Below are positions 9,097-16,773 of a stretch of DNA of 64,000 nucleotides, one piece after another; the first letter of the stretch is position 1, and every line of letters begins with the position of its first letter. The DNA comes from Sphingobacterium nematocida (lineage in GTDB: Bacteria > Bacteroidota > Bacteroidia > Sphingobacteriales > Sphingobacteriaceae): the NCBI RefSeq assembly GCF_900168125.1, contig NZ_FUZF01000007.1:111200-175199 (forward strand), in the 5' to 3' direction. The translations under genes were made by a program, and so were the position numbers. The notes under the pieces were generated by a model. It had not been told where the DNA came from, searched no databases, and saw only the letters and a program-made list of their open reading frames with translations.

Positions 9097-9669
9097 ATGC
9101 GTATTATATTATTTTTCCTTTTAATCTCCACTTCTGCAATCGCTCAAAACAGAAGCATTACTACGGATGTACAGCAAGCTAAAGAAGCCTATGTCCTATT
9201 GAACGATATACGAATGCATCCAGAGAGATATGCTAAAAAATTAGGAATATCCCCTGTTGGAAAAGTTAAGAGAACAAAATTGGTATGGAATGAGGAGTTG
9301 GCTAGGGCTGCGGAGTTTAGAGCGTACGATATGGCTAAGCGTAATTATTTTGATCATGTCACTCCAGAAGGTTTGGGCCCTAATTATTACATTGTTAAGG
9401 CGGGCTATAGTTTAAATTCCGATTGGATCAAAAAGAAGTCTGCCAATAACTTTGAGTCTATAGCAGCGAACCACGCAACCGCGACCGACGGTATCAGGGC
9501 ATTTATTATCGGTAAGGGCTCACCAGGGTATATGCATCGTAAACATGTATTGGGGATGGACGATTGGAATGGTTCGCTTATGGATATAGGTATCGGTTTC
9601 GTTCATTCGCCTACAGGTTCAACCTATAAAACCTATTTATGTGTTATAATTGCGAAACACGATTGGTAA
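9097..9669 (+). CDS. Secreted CAP-domain (SCP/PR-1-like) protein
   Basis: 190 residues. Signal peptide MRIILFFLLISTSAIAQ, then a single CAP domain: LVWNEELARAAEFRAYDMAKRNYFDHVTPEG carries the conserved helix with the NYFDHVTPEG signature, and FESIAANHATATDGIRAFIIG resembles the second conserved block. Bacterial CAP proteins are exported; some bind lipids or act as proteases, but the substrate here is unknown. It stands alone between the dedA terminator and yicC. Confidence 0.88.
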   Translation: MRIILFFLLISTSAIAQNRSITTDVQQAKEAYVLLNDIRMHPERYAKKLGISPVGKVKRTKLVWNEELARAAEFRAYDMAKRNYFDHVTPEGLGPNYYIVKAGYSLNSDWIKKKSANNFESIAANHATATDGIRAFIIGKGSPGYMHRKHVLGMDDWNGSLMDIGIGFVHSPTGSTYKTYLCVIIAKHDW

Positions 9670-9699
9670 AAGGGTGTTAGAAATAAACGTTAGTTTTCC

Positions 9700-9707
9700 T
9701 ACCTTTG
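9700..9707 (+). promoter_or_regulatory. Bacteroidota -7 promoter element before yicC
   Basis: TACCTTTG, a full match to TAnnTTTG. The upstream -33 element is weak (TTAG near 9677). The ATG of yicC begins 4 bases after the element, so the mRNA would start at or next to the initiation codon. Confidence 0.6.
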
Positions 9708-9710
9708 CAT

Positions 9711-10586
9711 ATGATAAAATCAATGACAGGATACGGTGTTGGCTCGTGTGAGAACGCGAAGGTTAAATACACTGTAGAAATAAAGTCCTTAAATTCCAAG
9801 TTTTTAGAGTTAGGTATACGTTTGCCTAAAGCCGTTTCGGATAAAGAACTAACACTTCGTGGTGAGTGCAGTAAACTTATCGAAAGAGGTAAGGTGAATA
9901 TTATGATTTCATCGGAATATACAGACCAGACTGCAAAGGCTTCTTCTATCAATGGAGAGCTGTTAAAGAAATATTATAATCAACTTAAGGATATTGCATT
10001 GCAGCTTGGAGAAGTCCAGTCGAACTTGTTTAGTTTGGCATTGGGTATGCCTGAAGTGGTAACGAATAATGAAGAAGAAGTAGATGAGGCAGAAGGAAAA
10101 GTATTGTTGGATGCATTTTATCAAGCTATTGAAAAATTCAATGTATTCAGGGCAGATGAGGGGAAGGTTTTAAAGGTTGATTTGGAGAAGAGAGTACAGC
10201 TGATATTGGACTACTTGACTGAGGTTGAATCGGTAGAGGGAAGTAGAATACCTTTAATAAGAGAGCGTATTAGTCAATACATGGATGAAGCTGTTGGGAA
10301 GGAAAATATAGATAAAAATCGATTTGAGCAGGAACTGATTTTTTATATTGATAAGTTGGATATTACGGAAGAAAAAGTACGTTTAAGAAGCCATTGTAAT
10401 TATTTCTTAGAGGCATTAAATGCCGTCGACTCCAACGGTAAAAAATTAGGTTTTATTTCTCAAGAGATGGGGCGGGAGATTAATACTTTGGGTAGTAAGG
10501 CTAATAATGCCGGTATACAGCAAATCGTTGTTCGAATGAAAGAAGAGTTAGAAAAAATTAAAGAACAATTATTAAACGTTCTGTAA
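9711..10586 (+). CDS. yicC: YicC family protein (putative endoribonuclease)
   Basis: 291 residues. The N-terminus MIKSMTGYGVGSCENAK carries the SMTGYG motif and the C-terminus ANNAGIQQIVVRMKEELEKIKEQLLNVL is the conserved YicC tail (DUF1732). E. coli YicC has been reported as an endoribonuclease affecting small-RNA turnover; the role in Bacteroidota is untested. The start is the ATG at 9711, where MIKSMTG begins; a TTG two codons upstream lies inside the promoter element. It is 4 bases from gmk, an arrangement found in many bacteria. Confidence 0.9.
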   Translation: MIKSMTGYGVGSCENAKVKYTVEIKSLNSKFLELGIRLPKAVSDKELTLRGECSKLIERGKVNIMISSEYTDQTAKASSINGELLKKYYNQLKDIALQLGEVQSNLFSLALGMPEVVTNNEEEVDEAEGKVLLDAFYQAIEKFNVFRADEGKVLKVDLEKRVQLILDYLTEVESVEGSRIPLIRERISQYMDEAVGKENIDKNRFEQELIFYIDKLDITEEKVRLRSHCNYFLEALNAVDSNGKKLGFISQEMGREINTLGSKANNAGIQQIVVRMKEELEKIKEQLLNVL

Positions 10587-10590
10587 TCGC

Positions 10591-11160
10591 ATGCGTAAAA
10601 AATTAATAATATTTTCTGCGCCATCAGGTGCAGGTAAAACGACTATAGTAAGATATCTGTTGAGTAAGTACAGCGATAAGCTTGAATTTTCTATCTCTGC
10701 AAGTACAAGAGATCCTCGTGGAACAGAGGAGGATGGAAAAGATTATTATTTTATCTCAAAAGATGATTTTTTGCATAAGGTGGCAAAACAAGAGTTTATA
10801 GAATTTGAGGAAGTCTATTCAGGTACTTATTATGGGACTTTGCGTTCTGAACTGGATCGTATATGGTCTTCGGGTAAAAGTGTGATTTTTGACATAGATG
10901 TTGTGGGTGGACTGCGGTTGAAATCTAAATTTCCTGAGGAAGCATTGGCAATATTTGTAAATCCTCCATCACTTGAAGTTCTTAAAGAGCGCTTATCAGG
11001 ACGGGGTACTGATTCTGAAGAGAAGTTAAAAGAGCGATTTGCTAAGGCAGAGTTAGAGTTGAGCTATGCGAATAAGTTTGATGTAATCTTAAACAACTTT
11101 GACCTAGACACAGCGTGCAAAGAGGCAGAGAAGCTAGTACTTGATTTTCTAAATAGGTAA
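10591..11160 (+). CDS. gmk: Guanylate kinase
   Basis: Converts GMP and ATP to GDP and ADP. 189 residues, usual size. The P-loop SAPSGAGKTT is at residues 9-18. The GMP-binding segment SASTRDPRGTEEDGKDYYF follows, then EFEEVYSGTYYGTL and the lid region RLSGRGTDSEEKLKERF. The gene sits 4 bases after yicC, and its stop overlaps the nadD start by one base (TAATG), so yicC-gmk-nadD form an operon. Confidence 0.96.
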   Translation: MRKKLIIFSAPSGAGKTTIVRYLLSKYSDKLEFSISASTRDPRGTEEDGKDYYFISKDDFLHKVAKQEFIEFEEVYSGTYYGTLRSELDRIWSSGKSVIFDIDVVGGLRLKSKFPEEALAIFVNPPSLEVLKERLSGRGTDSEEKLKERFAKAELELSYANKFDVILNNFDLDTACKEAEKLVLDFLNR

Positions 11161-11741
11161 TGGCAAATAAAAAGGTTGGACTTTTTTTCGGTTCTTTTAA
11201 CCCTATTCATGTGGGTCATCTAATTATCGCTAATTATATGGCTCAATATACGGATCTTGAAGAGGTATGGTTTGTTATTTCTCCCCAAAATCCTTTCAAG
11301 GATAAAAAGAGCCTGGGAAATATGTATGACCGCCTTGAAATGGTTCATTTGGCTATAGAGGGAGCAGAAAAACTTCGCGCGTCTGATATAGAATTCAGTC
11401 TTCCACAACCTTCATACACGATTGATACATTAAGTTATATGACAGAAAGGTTTCCCAATAAAGAGTTCGTCCTCATTATGGGAGAAGATAACCTTATAGG
11501 CTTGCATAAATGGAAAAATGCGGAAGTATTACTGCGGGACTATCGTATTCTGGTATACCCGAGACCAGGATATGATGCTGGTGAATGGCGTCAGCATCCT
11601 TCTGTCACTTTGACAGATACGCCGCATATGGAATTGTCGTCTACTTTTATAAGAGGAGCGATCAAGGATAAAAAGGATATGAAATTTCTTGTCCCCGATC
11701 GCGTATTAGAATTTATTGATAAAAAGGGGTTATACCTTTAA
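11160..11741 (+). CDS. nadD: Nicotinate-nucleotide adenylyltransferase
   Basis: Makes deamido-NAD from nicotinate mononucleotide and ATP. 193 residues. The nucleotidyltransferase motif GSFNPIHVGHL is at residues 11-21. WFVISPQNPFKDKKSL, the MGEDNL motif and the C-terminal LSSTFIRGAIKD (ISSTxIR-like) complete the family pattern. It is coupled to gmk by a one-base overlap. The convergent neighbour ends 3 bases beyond the stop, leaving no room for a separate terminator. Confidence 0.95.
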   Translation: MANKKVGLFFGSFNPIHVGHLIIANYMAQYTDLEEVWFVISPQNPFKDKKSLGNMYDRLEMVHLAIEGAEKLRASDIEFSLPQPSYTIDTLSYMTERFPNKEFVLIMGEDNLIGLHKWKNAEVLLRDYRILVYPRPGYDAGEWRQHPSVTLTDTPHMELSSTFIRGAIKDKKDMKFLVPDRVLEFIDKKGLYL

Positions 11742-11744
11742 CCG

Positions 11745-12515
11745 CTATCGTCCCATCCAGCCACCATCAACCGTTAAAATAGTGCCGTGTACATAATCAG
11801 AAGCAGAAGAAGCCAAGAAAACAGCAGGACCTTTAAAATCTTCTACTTCCCCCCATCTTCCTGCAGGGATGCGGCTAAGAATAGATGCTGATCGATCAGC
11901 ATCTTCTCGCAAGGCTTCAGTATTGTCTGTGGCGATATATCCAGGTGCTATGGCATTTACATTAACTCCTTTAGAGGCCCATTCGTTTGCAAAAGCTTTG
12001 GTTAGAGATCCGATGGCTCCTTTGGATGCTGCATAGCCAGGAACGTTAATGCCTCCTTGAAAAGTGAGTAATGAAGCCGTAAACACTATTTTGCCAGATC
12101 CACGAGTGATCATCTCTTTTCCTATTTCCCGCGTTAATATAAACTGTGCGTTCTGATTGATTTCTATAATTTGATCCCAGTATTCGTCTGGATGTTCGGC
12201 TGCTGGTTTACGTAAGATATTCCCCGCATTATTGAACAGTATATCAATTACAGGATGATCCTTTTTGACAAGTTCAATAAAGTCATATAAGCTTTTTCGG
12301 TCAGAAAAATCACATTGATAAGCATAAAATTTGCGGCCTAAGGATTTTATAGATTTTTCTACAGCAGAATTGCTTAACTCTAAGCTGGCGGATACACCAA
12401 TGATATCTGCCCCTGCTTCTGCTAATGCTTCTGCGAGCGCTTTTCCAATTCCCCGTTTACAACCGGTGACTAAAGCTATTTTTCCAGATAGGTCAAAAGA
12501 TGTTAGAATAGACAT
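11745..12515 (-). CDS. kduD: Short-chain dehydrogenase, KduD-like (2-keto-3-deoxygluconate metabolism)
   Basis: 256 residues, classical SDR. The NAD-binding TGCKRGIG is at 17-24, NNAG at 95-98, and the catalytic Tyr161 and Lys165 lie in YAASK. KduD reduces 2,5-diketo-3-deoxygluconate in pectin and glycosaminoglycan breakdown. The adjacent kduI encodes the preceding isomerase, which is why KduD is preferred over gluconate 5-dehydrogenase, a close relative. It is the last gene of a three-gene minus-strand operon. Confidence 0.82.
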   Translation of the reverse strand: MSILTSFDLSGKIALVTGCKRGIGKALAEALAEAGADIIGVSASLELSNSAVEKSIKSLGRKFYAYQCDFSDRKSLYDFIELVKKDHPVIDILFNNAGNILRKPAAEHPDEYWDQIIEINQNAQFILTREIGKEMITRGSGKIVFTASLLTFQGGINVPGYAASKGAIGSLTKAFANEWASKGVNVNAIAPGYIATDNTEALREDADRSASILSRIPAGRWGEVEDFKGPAVFLASSASDYVHGTILTVDGGWMGR

Positions 12516-12523
12516 AGTGTTAT

Positions 12524-13645
12524 TTATTTCAGTTTAACTTTAAGTGGGGTCTGTAATGATTCTGAATAATCTTCGACAAAATCTTCCCAATCATCAAAGG
12601 AGGTGATTTTCCCTGCCCTGTTCCAGGCTGCCCCATTGTAATATGTAAGCGAGGTATGGTTTTTTACAACTGTTTTCAAAAGAAACTGCTTGGTATCATT
12701 TGGTAAAAAATTGACTTTTCTCTTTGGGACGATAAGGGCTGTGCCTGTTTGTCCGAAGTTTTTGATTGTAGGCTCCCAGTAGATAAGTGTATTATTTTCC
12801 TGATCAAACTCGTATTTAGGATTGGTTTCATTACGTTTTGCTAATCCCAGTACGATAGGTGTGTTTTTAGCAGTGTTGTTTGCAAGATCTATTGTGATCT
12901 TATTGAAATTTTGGCCAGCATCTAAGCTTATCGTTTTAGAAAAAGTAATTTGTTGACCATCGAAATTTTGTGTCTCAAAACTAAGCTTAAATGTTGTCCG
13001 TAGGGGACCATTGTCCAGTATCTGATACGCTCTATAATGTTTAGTATACTGAATCTGATTTCCGAGAAAGAGTGCCATATCTCCTACCCCAAGAGTCTGT
13101 CCGACAGAATAGTAATCCAAACCATCTCCATGATCCTGGTGGTAGTCTTCGCTTTTATACCATTTATCGATAATTAGCTCTTTGGTTCTTTTGGACCAAT
13201 AGTCCATACCTTGTGCATCATCTCCCCTTCCTTCTAAGGCTTTGCCGTACAGCCGAAACGCAACGACATCATTTTCCCAAGCGAAATCATCGAAACGCTC
13301 CGGAACGTATCGGGCATAGGTCTTCGGTTGGATAACTGTGGGCTTTTCATTTTTTATAACCAGTTTCAGGCTGCTTTTGGGAGCTATATCTACTTGGATC
13401 AGTACATTTTTGATTTCTGAGCCACCTAGTTTTTCTAGTTGATAGGGATATACGGCTTCAGCATTTTTTTGCACTATATTGAAAATACTATCCACCGTAA
13501 AATGTCTGCTGAATTGTTTATAGGGTATAGAAACTATCTCTAATCTATTTTTGTCGGAAGAGTTCGTGATCTCAATGAATTTTTGTGCTTGGACCAAAGA
13601 ATGGCCTAGACAGCTAATCGCTAGAGTAAAAAAAATCGCCTTCAT
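12524..13645 (-). CDS. Secreted DUF4861-like protein, uronate operon
   Basis: 373 residues with signal peptide MKAIFFTLAISCLGHSLVQAQ. The body has VPERFDDFAWENDVVAFRLYGKAL and YWSKRTKELIIDKWY, then DYHQDHGDGLDYYSVGQTLGVGD. These are the features of DUF4861, a family that often sits in pectin and uronate loci of Bacteroidota. Its enzymatic role is not known to me; the position between kduD and kduI suggests a periplasmic step on unsaturated uronides. It lies 19 bases after kduI and 8 before kduD. A carbohydrate-binding or epimerase-like beta-sandwich is also possible. Confidence 0.75.
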   Translation of the reverse strand: MKAIFFTLAISCLGHSLVQAQKFIEITNSSDKNRLEIVSIPYKQFSRHFTVDSIFNIVQKNAEAVYPYQLEKLGGSEIKNVLIQVDIAPKSSLKLVIKNEKPTVIQPKTYARYVPERFDDFAWENDVVAFRLYGKALEGRGDDAQGMDYWSKRTKELIIDKWYKSEDYHQDHGDGLDYYSVGQTLGVGDMALFLGNQIQYTKHYRAYQILDNGPLRTTFKLSFETQNFDGQQITFSKTISLDAGQNFNKITIDLANNTAKNTPIVLGLAKRNETNPKYEFDQENNTLIYWEPTIKNFGQTGTALIVPKRKVNFLPNDTKQFLLKTVVKNHTSLTYYNGAAWNRAGKITSFDDWEDFVEDYSESLQTPLKVKLK

Positions 13646-13664
13646 ATTTTAACTACTTGGATGG

Positions 13665-14510
13665 TTATCTTAAATCTGTTATTGGGCTTTTATCCATATC
13701 GTCATAATCCATGTTTTCCCCAGCCATTCCCCATATAAAAGTGTAATTGCTGGTACCTGCGCCCGAATGTATAGACCATGGCGGCGATATGACTGCCTGC
13801 TCATTTTGCATCCAGATGTGTCTAGTCTCGTCTACAGGTCCCATGAAGTGGGATACGGCTTGTCCTTCTGGTACTTCGAAGTAAAAATAGACCTCCATCC
13901 GACGGTCATGTGTATGTGAGGGCATCGTATTCCATACTGATCCGGGTTTTAACTCAGTCATTCCCATCTGCAGCTGGCATGTCTGTATTACAGTATGTAG
14001 CAACATCTGGTTTATGGTCCGGTGATTAGCCGTTTCCATACTTCCTAACTCAATTTTGTTTGCTTCGGCCTTTGTGACGCGCTTAGTGGGATAGCTTTGA
14101 TGTGCTGGTGTTGAATTTAAATAAAATTTAGCTGGATTATTACTGTTATTACTGCTGAAGTACACTTCTTTAGCTCCTTTTCCAATATATAAGGACTCTT
14201 TGGTATCTAGACTGTATACCTCACCATCTACCTCAACAATACCTGCTCCTCCGACATTGATAATACCTAGTTCTCTACGTGCAAGAAAATAGGATTCTTT
14301 CAATAAAGGTTCTATCGTGTCAAGTTTGATTTTCTGACTTGTAGGAAAGGCCCCGCCAGCCATGTATCGGTCGTAGTGGCTATAGACAAAGTGTATCTTG
14401 TTTTCGAAGAATAATTTATCGATTAAAAAGTTTTGACGGAGACCATTTGTATCCAATGATTTGGTTTCGTTGGGTCCAATCGCATACCTAGATTCAAAAG
14501 TTGTTGACAT
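13665..14510 (-). CDS. kduI: 5-keto-4-deoxyuronate isomerase KduI
   Basis: Isomerises 5-keto-4-deoxyuronate (4-deoxy-L-threo-5-hexosulose uronate) to 3-deoxy-D-glycero-2,5-hexodiulosonate. 281 residues. MLLHTVIQTCQLQMGMTELKPGSVWNTMPSHTHDRRMEVYFYFE contains the His-x-His and Glu metal ligands of KduI. FMGPVDETRHIWMQNEQAVISPPWSIHSGAGTSNYTFIWGMAGEN is the conserved C-terminal block. First gene of the operon kduI-DUF4861-kduD; no lyase or SusCD pair is in the window, so the source of the uronide lies elsewhere. Confidence 0.95.
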   Translation of the reverse strand: MSTTFESRYAIGPNETKSLDTNGLRQNFLIDKLFFENKIHFVYSHYDRYMAGGAFPTSQKIKLDTIEPLLKESYFLARRELGIINVGGAGIVEVDGEVYSLDTKESLYIGKGAKEVYFSSNNSNNPAKFYLNSTPAHQSYPTKRVTKAEANKIELGSMETANHRTINQMLLHTVIQTCQLQMGMTELKPGSVWNTMPSHTHDRRMEVYFYFEVPEGQAVSHFMGPVDETRHIWMQNEQAVISPPWSIHSGAGTSNYTFIWGMAGENMDYDDMDKSPITDLR

Positions 14511-14687
14511 GGTTTTTTATTTGTTTGAAATCGTACTAAGCTTAAATATAGCCAAGATAGTTTGTAAACAACAATTCGGGGATTGTAAATTCACGGGATC
14601 GTTTGCGTAAAGTGACTGAAAGTAGTCTGGTCTGTGTTAGTGAAAGAAACGGAGTGAATTATAGTAGTGTGGGATTATATTATTTAT

Positions 14688-14695
14688 TACCTTAG
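14688..14695 (+). promoter_or_regulatory. Putative -7 promoter element before surE
   Basis: TACCTTAG, one mismatch from TAnnTTTG. The surE ATG starts 4 bases further on, again giving an almost absent 5' leader. Confidence 0.35.
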
Positions 14696-14699
14696 CTCT

Positions 14700-15482
14700 A
14701 TGACAAAGAAGCAACCTACAATACTTGTTGTAAACGACGACGGGATAACAGCTCCGGGAATAAAGGTGCTGCTTGAGGAAATGAAGAAGCTCGGTAAGGT
14801 GATCGTGGTGGCTCCTGATGGTCCTCAGTCTGGCATGGGACATGCTATCACAATAGGTAAACCACTAAGACTTGATAAAGTGGATCTTTACGAAGGTGTA
14901 GAGATGTATAAATGTTCAGGGACTCCTGTAGACTGTGTAAAACTTGCCGTAAACCGTATTTTTAAAGGAGATAAGCCTGATTTATGCGTATCTGGAATCA
15001 ATCATGGGTTAAATTATTCCATCAATGTCTTATATTCAGGTACTATGTCTGCCGCAGTGGAAGGCGCAATAGAAGCAATACCTTCTATCGGTTTTTCTCT
15101 AGATGACTTTTCACATGGAGCTGATTTTTCACATTGCAGACCTTATATAGGGGCTATTGCAGAGCAGGTATTGACGAATGGGTTGCCTAAAGGAACATTG
15201 CTTAATGTTAATTTTCCTCATGTGGATAAAGAAATTAAAGGGATAAAGATCTGTAGGCAGGCAAACGGTCATTGGATTGAAGAGTTTGAACACCGATTGG
15301 ATCCCTATAATAGGGAATATTTTTGGTTGACGGGACAATTTGAATGGAGTGATCGTGGTGAAGATACAGATGTTTTTGCATTGAAGAATGGCTACGTATC
15401 TGTGGTACCTACACAATTTGACATGACAGCGCACCATGCTATTCAAGAATTGAACTCATGGAGTTTTAATTTTAAAAAATAA
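14700..15482 (+). CDS. surE: 5'-nucleotidase SurE
   Basis: 260 residues; dephosphorylates nucleoside 5'- and 3'-monophosphates with a divalent metal. The N-terminus MTKKQPTILVVNDDGITAPG holds the metal-binding NDDG motif. SGTPVDCVKLA, CVSGINHGLNYSINVLYSGTMSAA and the later LLNVNFP match the family. The ATG at 14700 is chosen over a GTG 33 bases upstream, because MTKKQPT is the normal beginning and the upstream codons overlap the promoter-like element. A small membrane protein gene begins one base after the stop. Confidence 0.93.
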   Translation: MTKKQPTILVVNDDGITAPGIKVLLEEMKKLGKVIVVAPDGPQSGMGHAITIGKPLRLDKVDLYEGVEMYKCSGTPVDCVKLAVNRIFKGDKPDLCVSGINHGLNYSINVLYSGTMSAAVEGAIEAIPSIGFSLDDFSHGADFSHCRPYIGAIAEQVLTNGLPKGTLLNVNFPHVDKEIKGIKICRQANGHWIEEFEHRLDPYNREYFWLTGQFEWSDRGEDTDVFALKNGYVSVVPTQFDMTAHHAIQELNSWSFNFKK

Positions 15483-15483
15483 G

Positions 15484-15744
15484 ATGAAAGATTCTTTTTG
15501 GTTTGGAGGATTAACGGCGGTTATCGCACCGATATTGGCTTATTTACTATCAAACTACACAAGCCTACAGACAAGTTTTTTTGCAGACAAGCCAATAGCA
15601 ATATATGTGATTGCGGCTCTGGTTAACTTAATCACGGTCCGCTTTACTTATCGAGCAGAAAAGGAGTCTTTTGCTAAAGGGATGATTTTTGTAACGTTTG
15701 TAGCCATGCTTGTTTTAATAGTTACTACAAAAATGAAAATATAA
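15484..15744 (+). CDS. Small membrane protein, unknown
   Basis: 86 residues with three predicted membrane segments: GGLTAVIAPILAYLLSNY (about 8-25), IAIYVIAALVNLITV (about 38-52) and GMIFVTFVAMLVLIVTT (about 65-81). A basic and acidic stretch (RAEKESFAK) lies between the second and third. I recognise no named family. It begins one base after surE and ends 9 bases before mqnD, so the three genes are probably one transcript. Confidence 0.75.
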   Translation: MKDSFWFGGLTAVIAPILAYLLSNYTSLQTSFFADKPIAIYVIAALVNLITVRFTYRAEKESFAKGMIFVTFVAMLVLIVTTKMKI

Positions 15745-15753
15745 TTACAATCG

Positions 15754-16629
15754 ATGAAATTAAGTTTAGGTTTTTCCCCCTGCCCAAATGATACCTATAT
15801 TTTTGATGCATTAATTCACCACAAGATCGACACGGAAGGTTTGGATTTTGATGTGGAGTACCATGATGTAGAGAGCTTAAATCAGAAAGCTTTTCGGCAG
15901 GAGTTGGCTATTACAAAACTAAGTTACCATGCTTTCGCATACGCAATTGAAGATTATGAATTACTGGATTCAGGAAGTGCATTGGGGTTTGGTGTAGGGC
16001 CTTTATTGATTACCCGAAATAAAGAGCTGGCAGAAGAATTAATGGGGTATGTTGGTAAAGAATTACCAGAACGATTAAAAAATCTAGTTGTAGCAATTCC
16101 CGGAAAATATACTACGGCAAACTTTCTATTAGGTTTAGCTTTTCCCGATTTACAAAAAAAGAAAGAGGTTGTTTTTTCTGATGTGGAACAAGCTGTGGCG
16201 GCGCAGGACGTAGATTTAGGGTTGATTATTCATGAAAATAGATTTACTTATCAGGATAAAGGCTTGTATAAGGTAGTCGATTTGGGTGATTTTTGGGAAA
16301 AGACGACAGATAGCCCTATACCGCTAGGAGGTATCGTTGTGCGTAGAGATCTGCCAAAAGAAATCAAGGAAAAAATTAATCGTCTGGTACATGAAAGTGT
16401 AGAGTACGCATTTGCACATCCAAAATCTGGAATTGACTATATTCGTAGCCATGCACAAGAGATGGATGAAGCGGTGATGTATAAGCATATCGAACTGTAT
16501 GTGAATATGTATTCGTCCGATTTAGGCCGCACCGGAAGATCTGCAATAGAAAAAATGTTTGAACAAGCGAAGGAGCTAAAATTGATTCCTGAAACGGATA
16601 AAAACATCTTTTTGACAGAAAGACGCTAA
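15754..16629 (+). CDS. mqnD: 1,4-dihydroxy-6-naphthoate synthase (futalosine menaquinone route)
   Basis: 291 residues. Cleaves cyclic dehypoxanthine futalosine to 1,4-dihydroxy-6-naphthoate on the alternative menaquinone pathway. MKLSLGFSPCPNDTYIFDALIHHKID carries the MqnD signature SPCPNDT; FGVGPLLI and LIIHENRFTYQDKGL follow, in a periplasmic-binding-protein-like fold (former DUF178). The paralogue MqnA is similar in fold but lacks the SPCPNDT start. No other mqn gene is in the window. It is preceded by surE and the small membrane gene. Confidence 0.9.
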   Translation: MKLSLGFSPCPNDTYIFDALIHHKIDTEGLDFDVEYHDVESLNQKAFRQELAITKLSYHAFAYAIEDYELLDSGSALGFGVGPLLITRNKELAEELMGYVGKELPERLKNLVVAIPGKYTTANFLLGLAFPDLQKKKEVVFSDVEQAVAAQDVDLGLIIHENRFTYQDKGLYKVVDLGDFWEKTTDSPIPLGGIVVRRDLPKEIKEKINRLVHESVEYAFAHPKSGIDYIRSHAQEMDEAVMYKHIELYVNMYSSDLGRTGRSAIEKMFEQAKELKLIPETDKNIFLTERR

Positions 16630-16689
16630 TAAAGCAATAGGACAATAAAAAAAAACATTATAAGAGTGAAAGTTCTCATTTCGAATAAG

Positions 16690-16697
16690 TAAATTTG
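16690..16697 (+). promoter_or_regulatory. Putative -7 promoter element for secA
   Basis: TAAATTTG, a full match to TAnnTTTG, 76 bases before secA. No clear -33 partner was found. Confidence 0.4.
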
Positions 16698-16773
16698 CCC
16701 GGTTAGTGCCAAAATGTCCTAATTATTTGTTTGGATTCAATTTTGTGCATGTGGAAAGAGATAAAAAAAAATT

